Both the position numbers and the translations under genes were made by a program. Below the pieces are notes generated by a model that had not been told where the DNA came from, ran no database searches, and worked only from the letters and a program-made list of their open reading frames with translations. Below, in pieces: positions 7,418-15,798 of a stretch of DNA of 49,528 nt (position 1 is the stretch's first letter; each line of letters begins with the position of its first letter). The stretch is taken from the NCBI RefSeq assembly GCF_001647275.1, contig NZ_LRMM01000035.1, forward strand, positions 1 through 49,528, read 5' to 3'. The stretch is from Rufibacter ruber. Its GTDB lineage: Bacteria > Bacteroidota > Bacteroidia > Cytophagales > Hymenobacteraceae.

Positions 7418-10400
7418 TTTTTTGAATCGTTTGGAGTGGAAGATGGAGCGGTAACGGTATTTTTTTCCAGTTCGGCCAGCTTGGTTTTGGCCTCTTCCAC
7501 AATCTCCTGGTTGGTGGCTCCCTCTATAATTGACTGCAAAGTAGATTTCGCCTGAAAGGCCTCATTCTGCACCACATAGATGTCAGAGATGAGCAGGAAG
7601 GTTTTACCCAGCCAGAAATCATAATCGGCAAAGGCGTTGCTGAAGGCGAAGGCGTTGTCTAGCGCTTCTTTGTATTTCTTCTGCCTGAAGTACACCTCAG
7701 ACAACAGGAAATGCGCCTCAGCCCCGTTTACATCAGTGGCCGAGGTGGCCGCAGTGCTGAACTCCTTGGCCGCCTGATCAAGGCGGTTCAGCGCGTAATT
7801 GGCTTTGCCTCTGTACAGCAATGCCGAGTTATAGGCATTCAGCGTGGAGTTACCGCGGGCAATGAGCTCATCTGCAATTAAAATGGTGTTGTTGAAGTCA
7901 TTGGTGAAGTAGAAGCTCTTCATCAAGCCCATCAGCGCGTTGGCCTGCTCCTTCTTGTTAGCGGCCACATCACGCAGGCGGGAATAGAATGCGGCGGCTT
8001 CGCCGAAGTTGCCGTTCTCAAACTCCATATCGGCCACGCGTTGCAGAGCCCGGCTCAGGTACTCAGACTTTCCTTCAATGGCCACCTCTTTCAGGCTGCG
8101 CAGGGCGTTGGCCTTGTCACCAGCCCGCCAGTAAGAGTCTCCCAGGAAATAACGGGCGTTGGCCACAGAGGCACTTGCCGGGTATGTCTTCAGGAAAGCT
8201 TCAAACTTAGGAATGGCCTGCTTGTACTTCTCATTAAAGTAAAGGGATTTAGCCGCTTCAAACTCAACGCTTTCCAGGGCGTCGCTTTCTGGGTTAGCCG
8301 CTTTGAATTTGGTCAGATAGGTATCCAGTTGCTCGGTCTGGTTGTTAGACCCCAGCGCCTCCTGCAGCGAGTAAATTGCATTGTTGGCGATGGGGTGCGT
8401 TGGGTACTGGTCAATTACCCGTTTGAAATCTGCGATGGCCTCTGTTGGCTTGCGCAGGTTCATATACGCCACCCCGCGTTTCTGCAGGGCTTGCGGCACC
8501 AGCGTGCTGCCAGAGCGGTTGTCAATCAAATCACTGAAACTGGCAATGGCCGGGGCGTAGTTGGAGTTTTCAAAATCAATGATCCCTTTCTGGTACACCG
8601 CGTCATCTGCGTAGCGGGATCTTGGGTATGATTTCAGCAGCGTCTGCAAACTCTGGATGGCCTGATCCCGGCGGTTGGTCAGGTTATACACCACCCCGCG
8701 CTGGAACAGCACATAGTCAGAGTCAATGGACTTGGCGGCCAGTGCCTGGTCATACCAGTTCAGGGCCTGGCTGTAATCTTTGGTCACATAATAACAGTCT
8801 GCCAACCGGATCATGGCATCTGCATAGTTGGGGTTGCCGGCCTTGATGGTATTGTCGTTCAGGTACGCCTTGAAATGCACCAGCGCCTTCTCATACTGCT
8901 TGTCATTGTAGTACGCATACCCTATACCGTAGCGCGACTTCACATAATACTCTGTGCGCCCGGAATTGGGGGTCTGGAACACGGCCCCGTAGCTGACAAT
9001 GGCCTGGGGCCAGCGCTGCCCAATAGAATAGGCCTCCCCTTTCAGGAAGTTGCTGGCGGCCTGTATCTCCTTGTCATACGGGAAGCCCAGTGACTTGTCC
9101 AGCATCTGCACCGCCTGCTGGAACAGCTGGTCATTGTACAGTTTTACCGCCTGGTAGTACGTTACCCGCTGGTACGTCTCATTGATGCGGTGGCTGCGGC
9201 GCGGCAGTTTCTCTATGTGCGCTATGGCTTCCAGGTAATTGTTGGAGTTGAGGTAGGCCTCACTCAGGATATCATCTGCCTCATCTGCAAATTTGGAGTT
9301 GGGAAAATCTTTGCTGAACGAAGACAGGGAACTGATCACCTCAGAGAAATTACCCAGCTCATAGTTCAGCTGCGCATATTTGACGGTGGCGCCCTCTTTT
9401 ACATTCTTGTCAATGTTCAGTTTGCGGGCCTGGTCAAATGCGCCCAGGGCAAACTGCTTGTTGTTGTCTTTGAGGTAGCTCAACCCCAGGTGGTAAGACG
9501 CATTCTGACCCAGCGAATCTGAATGGAACGCAACAGCCTTTAGATTATTGATGGCGCCCTTGATGTCGTTGTTCTTGTAATCGGCGAAGCCCATCTTGTA
9601 CTGCACTGTCTTGTCCAGCGTCTTCTTGCCCTCTGCGTAGTTCCTGAAATACTGCGAGGCGGTTTTGAAGTCATTGCGCTGGAAGTAAGCATCCCCTACC
9701 AGCAGCTCTATCTCGTCTGGGTTCTGCACTTTGGGTGTCATCTGCAAAGACTTTTCGCCGTAGCTGATCACTTCAGCAAAGTTGCCTTCTTTGTAGAGAA
9801 CCTCCGTGAGCATGTAGGGCACAATGGTGCGGTAATTATCATCCCGCTCAGCCACTTTCAGGTCCAGCTTGGCCCCAATGTAGTCGCCTTCGCGGTACGC
9901 GAGGTAACCGGCGTAATAGCTGGAGGCATAGGAGTAGCGGTGGTTGCCTTTCTTGTTGCGGTCAAACAGCAGCTTGGCTTTGGTGAAGTTTTTCTTGGAG
10001 AAATACGAGTAACCCAGCTTGAACTCAGACTCTTTCAGCTGGGCCTCATCTAAGCGGTCTGCCGGCGCCTGCTCCAGGTACTGAATGGCTTTGTCATAGT
10101 TCTTCTTGTCAAAGAACGACGTACCCAGCTCAAAGAAGGCTACGGCTGCCTTGGGGTGCGCCGGGTACCGGGCGGCAAACTGCAGCACCAGCTGCTCTGC
10201 GTCTGGGTGAAACAGGTGTAAACCGCTTACCGCGTAGTAGTATTGGGCATCTGCGGTTTTGGTGGGGTCATTGATAAGGCGGATGTACTGGGCGAAGGCT
10301 TGTTGGGCGGCACCGTATTTCTCGCGGTCAAACAACTCCAGCCCTTCCTGAAAGAACCGCTCCTCAGACGTAAACGTGAGAGGCTGCTGCGCCTGCGCAG

Positions 10401-10455
10401 CGTGGGCTCCACCCAGCAAGGCCGTGGCCAAGGCAAACTTGTGAGGTAGTTTCAT
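7414..10455 (-). CDS. Large periplasmic TPR protein
   Basis: 1013 residues. A signal peptide (about 1-22, ending AHAAQAQ) is followed by TPR-type helical repeats over almost the whole length, with many segments of the form YxxAxxxFxxxLxxxPxS and several tandem YYVGxxYLxxxNYxxA-like units. Such solenoids usually act as protein-binding scaffolds. It is first in the run with the barrel, HU-CCDC81/SPOR, ExbB/ExbD and TonB-like genes, and overlaps the barrel gene by four bases. This suggests a scaffold for that envelope complex, but no precise function can be given. Confidence 0.88.
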   Translation of the reverse strand: MKLPHKFALATALLGGAHAAQAQQPLTFTSEERFFQEGLELFDREKYGAAQQAFAQYIRLINDPTKTADAQYYYAVSGLHLFHPDAEQLVLQFAARYPAHPKAAVAFFELGTSFFDKKNYDKAIQYLEQAPADRLDEAQLKESEFKLGYSYFSKKNFTKAKLLFDRNKKGNHRYSYASSYYAGYLAYREGDYIGAKLDLKVAERDDNYRTIVPYMLTEVLYKEGNFAEVISYGEKSLQMTPKVQNPDEIELLVGDAYFQRNDFKTASQYFRNYAEGKKTLDKTVQYKMGFADYKNNDIKGAINNLKAVAFHSDSLGQNASYHLGLSYLKDNNKQFALGAFDQARKLNIDKNVKEGATVKYAQLNYELGNFSEVISSLSSFSKDFPNSKFADEADDILSEAYLNSNNYLEAIAHIEKLPRRSHRINETYQRVTYYQAVKLYNDQLFQQAVQMLDKSLGFPYDKEIQAASNFLKGEAYSIGQRWPQAIVSYGAVFQTPNSGRTEYYVKSRYGIGYAYYNDKQYEKALVHFKAYLNDNTIKAGNPNYADAMIRLADCYYVTKDYSQALNWYDQALAAKSIDSDYVLFQRGVVYNLTNRRDQAIQSLQTLLKSYPRSRYADDAVYQKGIIDFENSNYAPAIASFSDLIDNRSGSTLVPQALQKRGVAYMNLRKPTEAIADFKRVIDQYPTHPIANNAIYSLQEALGSNNQTEQLDTYLTKFKAANPESDALESVEFEAAKSLYFNEKYKQAIPKFEAFLKTYPASASVANARYFLGDSYWRAGDKANALRSLKEVAIEGKSEYLSRALQRVADMEFENGNFGEAAAFYSRLRDVAANKKEQANALMGLMKSFYFTNDFNNTILIADELIARGNSTLNAYNSALLYRGKANYALNRLDQAAKEFSTAATSATDVNGAEAHFLLSEVYFRQKKYKEALDNAFAFSNAFADYDFWLGKTFLLISDIYVVQNEAFQAKSTLQSIIEGATNQEIVEEAKTKLAELEKNTVTAPSSTPNDSKK

Positions 10456-10523
10456 AGTGTATTGGATTTAGGCATTTGCCGTGAAAGAAGCCTGGGTTGG
10501 CGCCTTTCTGGTTGCCCGTCCTT

Positions 10524-10531
10524 CAAAAATA
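10524..10531 (-). promoter_or_regulatory. Candidate -7 element for the TPR operon
   Basis: Minus-strand TATTTTTG matches the Bacteroidota -7 consensus TAnnTTTG, about 70 bp before the TPR start codon. No convincing -33 TTTG was found at the right distance. Confidence 0.45.
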
Positions 10532-10628
10532 GAAAAAATGTGGGTAAGCGGCAGCTAAAATTCATTTCTATCCGTGCTAGCACAACGTTGCAACCCGCTG
10601 CTTTAGCATCTGCCGCTTCTACTATTTG

Positions 10629-10674
10629 TTTCTGTTTTCGGGCTGTTTTCCTGAAAACAGCCTGAAAACAGAAA
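10629..10674. repeat. Dispersed palindrome
   Basis: Arms TTTCTGTTTTCGGGCTGTTTT and AAAACAGCCTGAAAACAGAAA around a CCTG loop. It lies between the TPR operon promoter and the end of the DUF4844-like gene. Confidence 0.92.
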
Positions 10675-10735
10675 CGGCAAAGATGGTTTCTCTAGGGTTT
10701 TCTGCTGATCATCAGGCCCAAGTGCTGCCCCTGTG

Positions 10736-11101
10736 TCAGGGAGCAGGGTCAAAACCGTACATCCAGTTGTTCAGGATGCCCCCTGAGCTCTCCAGCCCCA
10801 CCATGTCCATGAGTTCTTCATAGTAGGCGCAGACCCTTTCCCTGTCTTCAGTATCCAGTTGAAGCGGGGTAAACCTTGACAGGCCAATGCTGATTTTCTC
10901 CTGAAACTGCTTCTCAGTGGGCTGATCACTCACTGCCACTTCTTTAAAATCATCAACTGACTGGTTAATGAGGTCTGTCAGCAATGGTTTAACCTCAGGA
11001 TCTGCAAGTCCGGGATAAAAAGTCCGCACCGTGTCCTGATCAAACTTTGAAGCAGATTTAAAAAGATCCAGGTCGCTGATAGCCTTTTCTGGAATGGTCA
11101 T
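10736..11101 (-). CDS. DUF4844-like small protein
   Basis: 121 residues, no signal peptide or membrane segment, acidic and helical throughout. The C-terminus (RVCAYYEELMDMVGLESSGG, then ILNNWMYGFDP) matches what I recall of DUF4844 proteins, which have no known function. It stands alone, with about 280 bp before the TPR operon and about 95 bp after holA. Family name from memory; function unknown. Confidence 0.65.
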   Translation of the reverse strand: MTIPEKAISDLDLFKSASKFDQDTVRTFYPGLADPEVKPLLTDLINQSVDDFKEVAVSDQPTEKQFQEKISIGLSRFTPLQLDTEDRERVCAYYEELMDMVGLESSGGILNNWMYGFDPAP

Positions 11102-11194
11102 GTTGTTCTCAATTAAAAGTACACAGGAAAAAAGGCGGGAAAATACCAGTTTGTCACAAAGGAGGGCACATTAGGTTATTTTGTGGCGTTGCCC

Positions 11195-12247
11195 TTACCT
11201 GCTCCCCGGTATAGGATGCAGCACCTTGAACACCAACTCCTTTAGAATAGCGGCATCTGCCATGCTCCCTCCGGTAATCCCTTTGCTCTGCAAATCTGCC
11301 TGGTGAATAAACCCTATGATCTGAAGCACCCGCCCATAGGGGTAATTTCTGAGCGCCTGCATATATTCCTTGGCCAGGAAACCACGGTTCCCCAGGCTCT
11401 TGGCCACCGTCTGCTCGTTTACCTGCGGTAGCAAGTGCAGGGTCAGCAGCTTAGAGAAGAAGGAAAACAGCAGCACCAGATTCGGGATGAGAGGGTTATC
11501 CTTGGGGTTGGACTCAAAGTAATTCAAAATCCGGTTGGCTTTGAGCACGTCCTGCCTCGTTATGGCATTCTGCAGCTCAAAGATGTTGTATTCTTTGCTA
11601 ATGCCAATATTCTCCTGCACCAACCCTTCATCAATGGTCTGCCCCGGCTTCAGGTTGATGGCCAGTTTCTCAATCTCATTGGCCAGCCGTGATAAATCAG
11701 CGCCAATATACTCCCCCAGCATCATGACCGCCTGCGGCGTGGCCAGCAGGTTTTTACTCTTGATGAACTGGCTGATCCAGGCAGGGACCTGGTTCTCGTA
11801 CAGTTTTTTGGTAGTGAGGAGCACCGCATTTTTGGTGAGCAGCTTGGCCAGCCGCTTGCGCCCGTCCAGCACTTTGTGCTTGTGGCAGAACACCAGAATG
11901 GTAGACGGCAGCGGATTGTTCAAATACGCATCCAGCTGCCGGGCGGCCGGGTCTTTCTCAGGGTCGGCCTCCAGGTTGGCCAGGTTCTGCGCCTCTTTCA
12001 CAATCACCACCTGGCGGTCACTCATCATGGGGAACCGCTTGGCCTGCAGCAGCACCGTGGGCACATCAACGTCTTTGCCGTACATGACCACCTGGTTGAA
12101 GCCCTTCTCCATGTCATTGAGCGCGTGCTGCTCTATATAGTCAGAGATGAGGTCTATGTAATACGGTTCTTCGCCCTGCAGAAAATACACCGGGGCGAAT
12201 TCACGGTTCTTGAGTTGCTTTAAGATGTCTTCTGCGGTCAGGGCCAT
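11195..12247 (-). CDS. holA: DNA polymerase III subunit delta
   Basis: Loads the sliding clamp as part of the clamp-loader complex. The 350-residue protein begins MALTAEDILKQLKN, followed by FAPVYFLQGEEPYYIDLISD, typical of the delta N-terminus, and ends with the helical collar region. An in-frame GTG at 12286 would add 13 residues, but it lies right next to a TAACTTTG -7 element (12288-12295), hence at about the transcription start. The ATG at 12247 is therefore preferred. Divergent from the MutS-like gene. Confidence 0.9.
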   Translation of the reverse strand: MALTAEDILKQLKNREFAPVYFLQGEEPYYIDLISDYIEQHALNDMEKGFNQVVMYGKDVDVPTVLLQAKRFPMMSDRQVVIVKEAQNLANLEADPEKDPAARQLDAYLNNPLPSTILVFCHKHKVLDGRKRLAKLLTKNAVLLTTKKLYENQVPAWISQFIKSKNLLATPQAVMMLGEYIGADLSRLANEIEKLAINLKPGQTIDEGLVQENIGISKEYNIFELQNAITRQDVLKANRILNYFESNPKDNPLIPNLVLLFSFFSKLLTLHLLPQVNEQTVAKSLGNRGFLAKEYMQALRNYPYGRVLQIIGFIHQADLQSKGITGGSMADAAILKELVFKVLHPIPGSR

Positions 12248-12287
12248 GGGGTGTGCAAAGAGATAAGGTAATGCGGGTTTGGGCACC

Positions 12288-12295
12288 CAAAGTTA
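12288..12295 (-). promoter_or_regulatory. Candidate -7 element for holA
   Basis: Minus-strand TAACTTTG fits TAnnTTTG and lies 40 bp before the chosen ATG. No clear -33 TTTG is seen. Its position argues against the upstream GTG as the start. Confidence 0.5.
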
Positions 12296-12342
12296 CCATT
12301 GATTAGAAAGGAAACCAGCAGATGGCGGCAGAAATTAAAGAA

Positions 12343-12387
12343 ATGCGTTTTGGGTCTGTTCTTCAGAAAACAGGCCATAAACAGAAA
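12343..12387. repeat. Dispersed palindrome
   Basis: Arms TGCGTTTTGGGTCTGTTCTT and AAAACAGGCCATAAACAGAA. Degenerate but recognisable copy in the divergent gap between holA and the MutS-like gene. Confidence 0.8.
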
Positions 12388-12473
12388 ATCACCGCCCAGC
12401 ATACTAAGTCAGAGTCACCTACAGTTATTTATTTACTTCTACTTGTATTCCCCCTCATCCCTCTGGTTTGGCT

Positions 12474-13763
12474 ATGCAGCTTGTTCAGGATTTAGATGGT
12501 GCCCAAAGTATTCTGCCCTTCTTTGACTACACCAACACAGACCTGAGCCGGAAACGGTTGCAGAAGCTCTTTTCTGATGTCCCGGCCACCCTGGCAGGCG
12601 TGCTGGAGCGGCAGGAAACCATAAAAGCATTTCTCGCCAACTGGCCACATCTGGAGCATTACAACTACCAGAACATTGACTTCAGGGAAGCCCACGCCTA
12701 CAGCACCCAACTGCTCCAGCAGGACCCTCATGAACCCCAACGTCTGCTAGGCAAGCAGTTCACGTTACTTTTCCAAGAAAAGGAAGTCCGGCAGAAGAAG
12801 TCAAAAGTGGTTCAATTGATACTGCTGTTTGACCATCTTTATTCCCGCTTTTTCAGCCGGTTAAGCAAAGACAGCTTTCCCAGCTCCTTTCAGCCAGCCC
12901 TCCACTCTTTTAATACCTTTATTAAGCAGGCCGAAGTGCAGAGGTTCAGCAACTTCATTAAACAGAATACATTTTCCAATGCCCAGGCCCTTGAGTATGA
13001 AGTAAAGCTACAGCACCTCGCCCCGGGCCTGCTGACCGCCGCCTGGGAGTTTCTCTTTCTGTTTGAGGCGTATTTCTCCGTTGCCAAAGGGATTCAGAAG
13101 CAGGGATTTGTTTTTCCTCAGTTTCAGGAAGGTGTTTTTAATCTGAAAGACTTTTACCACCCGCTTCTAAAAGCTCCGGTCAAAAATTCCATTTCCCTGA
13201 CCAAATCTGAGAACGTGGTCCTGCTCACCGGGCCCAATATGAGCGGTAAATCTACTTTGCTCAAATCCATCAGTATCTGCGTCTACCTGGCCCGGCTGGG
13301 TATGGCGGTTCCGGCTGCCGCGTGCACCCTTCCCTTTTATGCCGCCTTGTCTATCAATATCAACAGCAAAGACAACCTGGAAAGCGGCTATAGCCATTTC
13401 ATGAATGAACTCCTGTCCCTGAAAACAGCCGTGAAGATAGCCCAAGCCGGTAAGGCTTGCTTTGTGGTCTTTGATGAAATCTTCAAAGGCACTAACGCAG
13501 ATGACGCCCAAGCCCTTCTCCTGGAAACCGTACAAGGTCTAGGTTCCCTTAAGGGCAGCCTTTTCTTTATCTCCACCCATTTTCTGAACCTGAAAGAGCA
13601 CCAGCAGATACAGACGCCGCATGTCAAGAAATACCACATCCCCTGCGCTCTCCTTGACGGAAAACCTGTTTTCACCTATCAGTTAGCAGAGGGCTGGACT
13701 GATGTGAAAATAGGCAAAGTGCTCTTTGAGCAGGTGGGGCTGTCTGCGTTACTGAAGAAATAA
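12474..13763 (+). CDS. MutS-family ATPase lacking mismatch-recognition domain
   Basis: 429 residues, far shorter than MutS1. The C-terminal half carries the MutS domain V ATPase: Walker A TGPNMSGKST, the segment SGYSHFMNELLSLK, Walker B VVFDEIFKGTN and STHF with the switch histidine. The N-terminal half is a helical core/lever region; no N-terminal mismatch-binding or connector domain is present. Bacteroidota carry several short MutS homologues of this kind with unproven roles, so participation in mismatch repair should not be assumed. An in-frame TTG six bases upstream is less likely than this ATG. Confidence 0.85.
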   Translation: MQLVQDLDGAQSILPFFDYTNTDLSRKRLQKLFSDVPATLAGVLERQETIKAFLANWPHLEHYNYQNIDFREAHAYSTQLLQQDPHEPQRLLGKQFTLLFQEKEVRQKKSKVVQLILLFDHLYSRFFSRLSKDSFPSSFQPALHSFNTFIKQAEVQRFSNFIKQNTFSNAQALEYEVKLQHLAPGLLTAAWEFLFLFEAYFSVAKGIQKQGFVFPQFQEGVFNLKDFYHPLLKAPVKNSISLTKSENVVLLTGPNMSGKSTLLKSISICVYLARLGMAVPAAACTLPFYAALSININSKDNLESGYSHFMNELLSLKTAVKIAQAGKACFVVFDEIFKGTNADDAQALLLETVQGLGSLKGSLFFISTHFLNLKEHQQIQTPHVKKYHIPCALLDGKPVFTYQLAEGWTDVKIGKVLFEQVGLSALLKK

Positions 13764-13861
13764 TTGACTGGATTACCCATCTTCACATTAATCCGCACCG
13801 CGCTTTCCCAGTAAGCGGCACAGAATCTTCTTAAATTCCTAAAGTCCTGCCATGTGCAACT

Positions 13862-13904
13862 TTGCGTTTTGGGCCTCTTTTCTGGAAAACAGCCCCAAAA
13901 CGCA
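13862..13904. repeat. Dispersed palindrome
   Basis: Arms TGCGTTTTGGGCCTCTTTT and AAAACAGCCCCAAAACGCA with a CTGG loop. Lies between the MutS-like gene and the tyrS promoter. Confidence 0.9.
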
Positions 13905-13958
13905 CATGGGTTCTCTTGAAACTAAGAACGAACAACTACCAACTAAAAACTAATTTGA

Positions 13959-13966
13959 TACCTTTG
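13959..13966 (+). promoter_or_regulatory. Candidate -7 element for tyrS
   Basis: TACCTTTG matches TAnnTTTG, 22 bp before the tyrS ATG. No good -33 TTTG is visible. Confidence 0.5.
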
Positions 13967-13988
13967 CCGCAGTAAAACAGATGATTTC

Positions 13989-15293
13989 ATGAATTTGATT
14001 GAAGAACTACGTTGGCGCGGAATGCTCCACGATTTTATGCCGGGCACTGAGGAACAATTGGCTTCCGGTATGACCACCGGCTATATCGGTTTTGACCCTA
14101 CCGCGTCTTCCCTGCACATAGGCAACCTGGCCACCATTATGTTATTAGTGCACCTGCAGCGCGCCGGCCACAAGCCCGTAGCGCTGGTGGGCGGGGCCAC
14201 GGGTATGATTGGGGACCCTTCGGGGAAATCCGCAGAGCGGAACCTGTTGTCTGAAGAGGTGCTGCGCGCGAACCAGGAAGGCATCAGAAAGCAGCTGGAG
14301 AAGTTCCTGCACTTTGACGGGGCCCAGAACTCAGCTGAGATTGTGAACAACTATGACTGGTTCAAGGAGTTCAGCTTCCTGGGTTTTCTGCGCGATGTGG
14401 GCAAGCACCTCACGGTGAACTACATGATGAAGAAAGACTCGGTGAAGAACCGAATCAATGCCCAGGAGGGCGACAACGCCGCCGAGGGGCTTTCTTTCAC
14501 CGAGTTCTCATACCAACTGCTGCAAGGTTACGACTTCTACCACCTGTACAAGCACAAGAACGTGCGGCTGCAGATGGGAGCCTCTGACCAGTGGGGCAAC
14601 ATCACCACCGGCACCGAACTGATTAGACGGATGGACGGCGGCAAGGCGTTTGCCCTGGTGGGCAAGCTGGTGACCAAGGCAGACGGAACCAAATTTGGCA
14701 AATCTGAGGGCGGCAACATCTGGCTGGACCCAGAGATGACCTCGCCGTACAAGTTCTACCAGTTCTGGCTGAATCTGGCCGATGAAGAAGCCGCCAAATT
14801 GATTAAGGTGTACACCCTGCTTCCGCAGGATGAGATTGCCAGAATCACTGAAGAACACCAGCAGGCGCCGCACCTGCGCGTACTGCAGAAAGCCCTGGCC
14901 AAAGAAGTCACCACCACCGTGCACTCTGCTGAGGAGTATGAAAGCGCGGTAGAGGCTTCTGAGATCCTGTTTGGGAAAGGCGATTTGGAAACCCTTCGTA
15001 ACTTGAAGGAAGATACTTTGCTGGCCGTGTTTGAGGGCGTGCCCCAGATCACCGTTTCTAAAGATGCCCTGGCCACTACCGCCAATGCCGTAGACTTCCT
15101 GTCTGAACTGACCAACGCTGAGATCTTCGCCTCTAAAGGTGAGGCCAAGAAAATGATCCAGAACGGCGGGGTGAGCATCAACCGCCAGAAGGTGGCGCGG
15201 CCAGAGGAAGCGGTGACCACTGATCTGCTGCAGGGCAAGTACCTGGTCGTGCAGAAAGGCAAGAAAAACTACTACCTGGTGAAAGCCGAATAG
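13989..15293 (+). CDS. tyrS: Tyrosyl-tRNA synthetase
   Basis: Charges tRNA-Tyr. The 434-residue class I synthetase has the HIGH-type motif in SSLHIGNLA, the substrate-binding segment [11 protein letters not shown], the KMSKS-type loop KFGKSEGGN and a C-terminal S4-like RNA-binding domain ([16 protein letters not shown]). Length is normal. It is a single gene followed by a strong intrinsic terminator. Confidence 0.97.
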   Translation: MNLIEELRWRGMLHDFMPGTEEQLASGMTTGYIGFDPTASSLHIGNLATIMLLVHLQRAGHKPVALVGGATGMIGDPSGKSAERNLLSEEVLRANQEGIRKQLEKFLHFDGAQNSAEIVNNYDWFKEFSFLGFLRDVGKHLTVNYMMKKDSVKNRINAQEGDNAAEGLSFTEFSYQLLQGYDFYHLYKHKNVRLQMGASDQWGNITTGTELIRRMDGGKAFALVGKLVTKADGTKFGKSEGGNIWLDPEMTSPYKFYQFWLNLADEEAAKLIKVYTLLPQDEIARITEEHQQAPHLRVLQKALAKEVTTTVHSAEEYESAVEASEILFGKGDLETLRNLKEDTLLAVFEGVPQITVSKDALATTANAVDFLSELTNAEIFASKGEAKKMIQNGGVSINRQKVARPEEAVTTDLLQGKYLVVQKGKKNYYLVKAE

Positions 15294-15311
15294 AGTCAGA
15301 CACCGTTAAAG

Positions 15312-15362
15312 AATCCCCCGTGGTTTCTAAAGCCAATGGCTGAGAAACCACGGGGGATTTCT
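15312..15362 (+). terminator. Intrinsic terminator after tyrS
   Basis: A perfect 17-bp stem (AATCCCCCGTGGTTTCT at 15312-15328, partner at 15343-15359) with a 14-base loop, followed by a short T-rich stretch that runs into the adjoining dispersed palindrome. Confidence 0.85.
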
Positions 15363-15404
15363 GTTTTTGGGCTGTTTTCTGAAAAACAGCCCAAAAACAG
15401 AAAA
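15358..15404. repeat. Dispersed palindrome abutting a terminator
   Basis: Arms TTTCTGTTTTTGGGCTGTTTT and AAAACAGCCCAAAAACAGAAA, about 20 bp of near-perfect stem. It directly abuts the tyrS terminator, so its T-rich left arm provides the terminator's T-tail. Confidence 0.92.
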
Positions 15405-15440
15405 GGAGTAAACTTGGAGCAATGCTATTTCAGGGGCAAT

Positions 15441-15471
15441 AAAAAAGGCGGGCCTCAACAGCCCACCTTTT
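15441..15471 (-). terminator. Intrinsic terminator after the histone-H1-like gene
   Basis: On the minus strand AAAGGTGGGC, a seven-base loop and GCCCGCCTTT form a ten-pair stem with one G-U pair, followed by a T-run. Confidence 0.8.
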
Positions 15472-15495
15472 CAGTATCATCTTTATACAAGCAAC

Positions 15496-15687
15496 TTATT
15501 TTTTGTCAGCGTCCTGGCTGTTTTTCATGTCCTGAACCTCCTTACGGATGTCCTGAGCCATGTTTTTCAGATCTTGCATGCCTTTTCTCACACGAGTTCC
15601 GGCTGCTGAGTTCCCTTTGTCATAGAATTTCTCAAAGTCACCTTCCAGAGAGAGAACCAGATCCTTAATCTTAGAAAAATTGTTCAT
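15496..15687 (-). CDS. Histone-H1-like protein (Bacteroidota Hc1-like)
   Basis: 63 residues, Lys/Arg- and Asp/Glu-rich, containing DLVLSLEGDFEKFYDKGNSA, then AGTRVRKGMQ, the core of the small protein commonly annotated histone H1 in Bacteroidota. Probably nucleoid-associated, although the Bacteroidota proteins lack the long Lys-rich tail of chlamydial Hc1 and DNA binding here is assumed. It has its own promoter (15728-15758) and terminator, so it is monocistronic. Confidence 0.85.
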   Translation of the reverse strand: MNNFSKIKDLVLSLEGDFEKFYDKGNSAAGTRVRKGMQDLKNMAQDIRKEVQDMKNSQDADKK

Positions 15688-15727
15688 TAGAGCTTGTTTT
15701 AAAGGTTTAACATTTCGTTTAATGGCT

Positions 15728-15758
15728 CTAATATAGGAATTATAAAATAAGGTGCAAA
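15728..15758 (-). promoter_or_regulatory. Promoter of the histone-H1-like gene
   Basis: On the minus strand a TTTG (15758-15755), a 19-base spacer and TATATTAG (15735-15728), a close fit to TTTG-N19-TAnnTTTG with two mismatches in the last bases of the -7 box. Confidence 0.55.
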
Positions 15759-15798
15759 AAAAAGTGCGTTTGTATTATTTTATTAGTAAATGCCGTTT

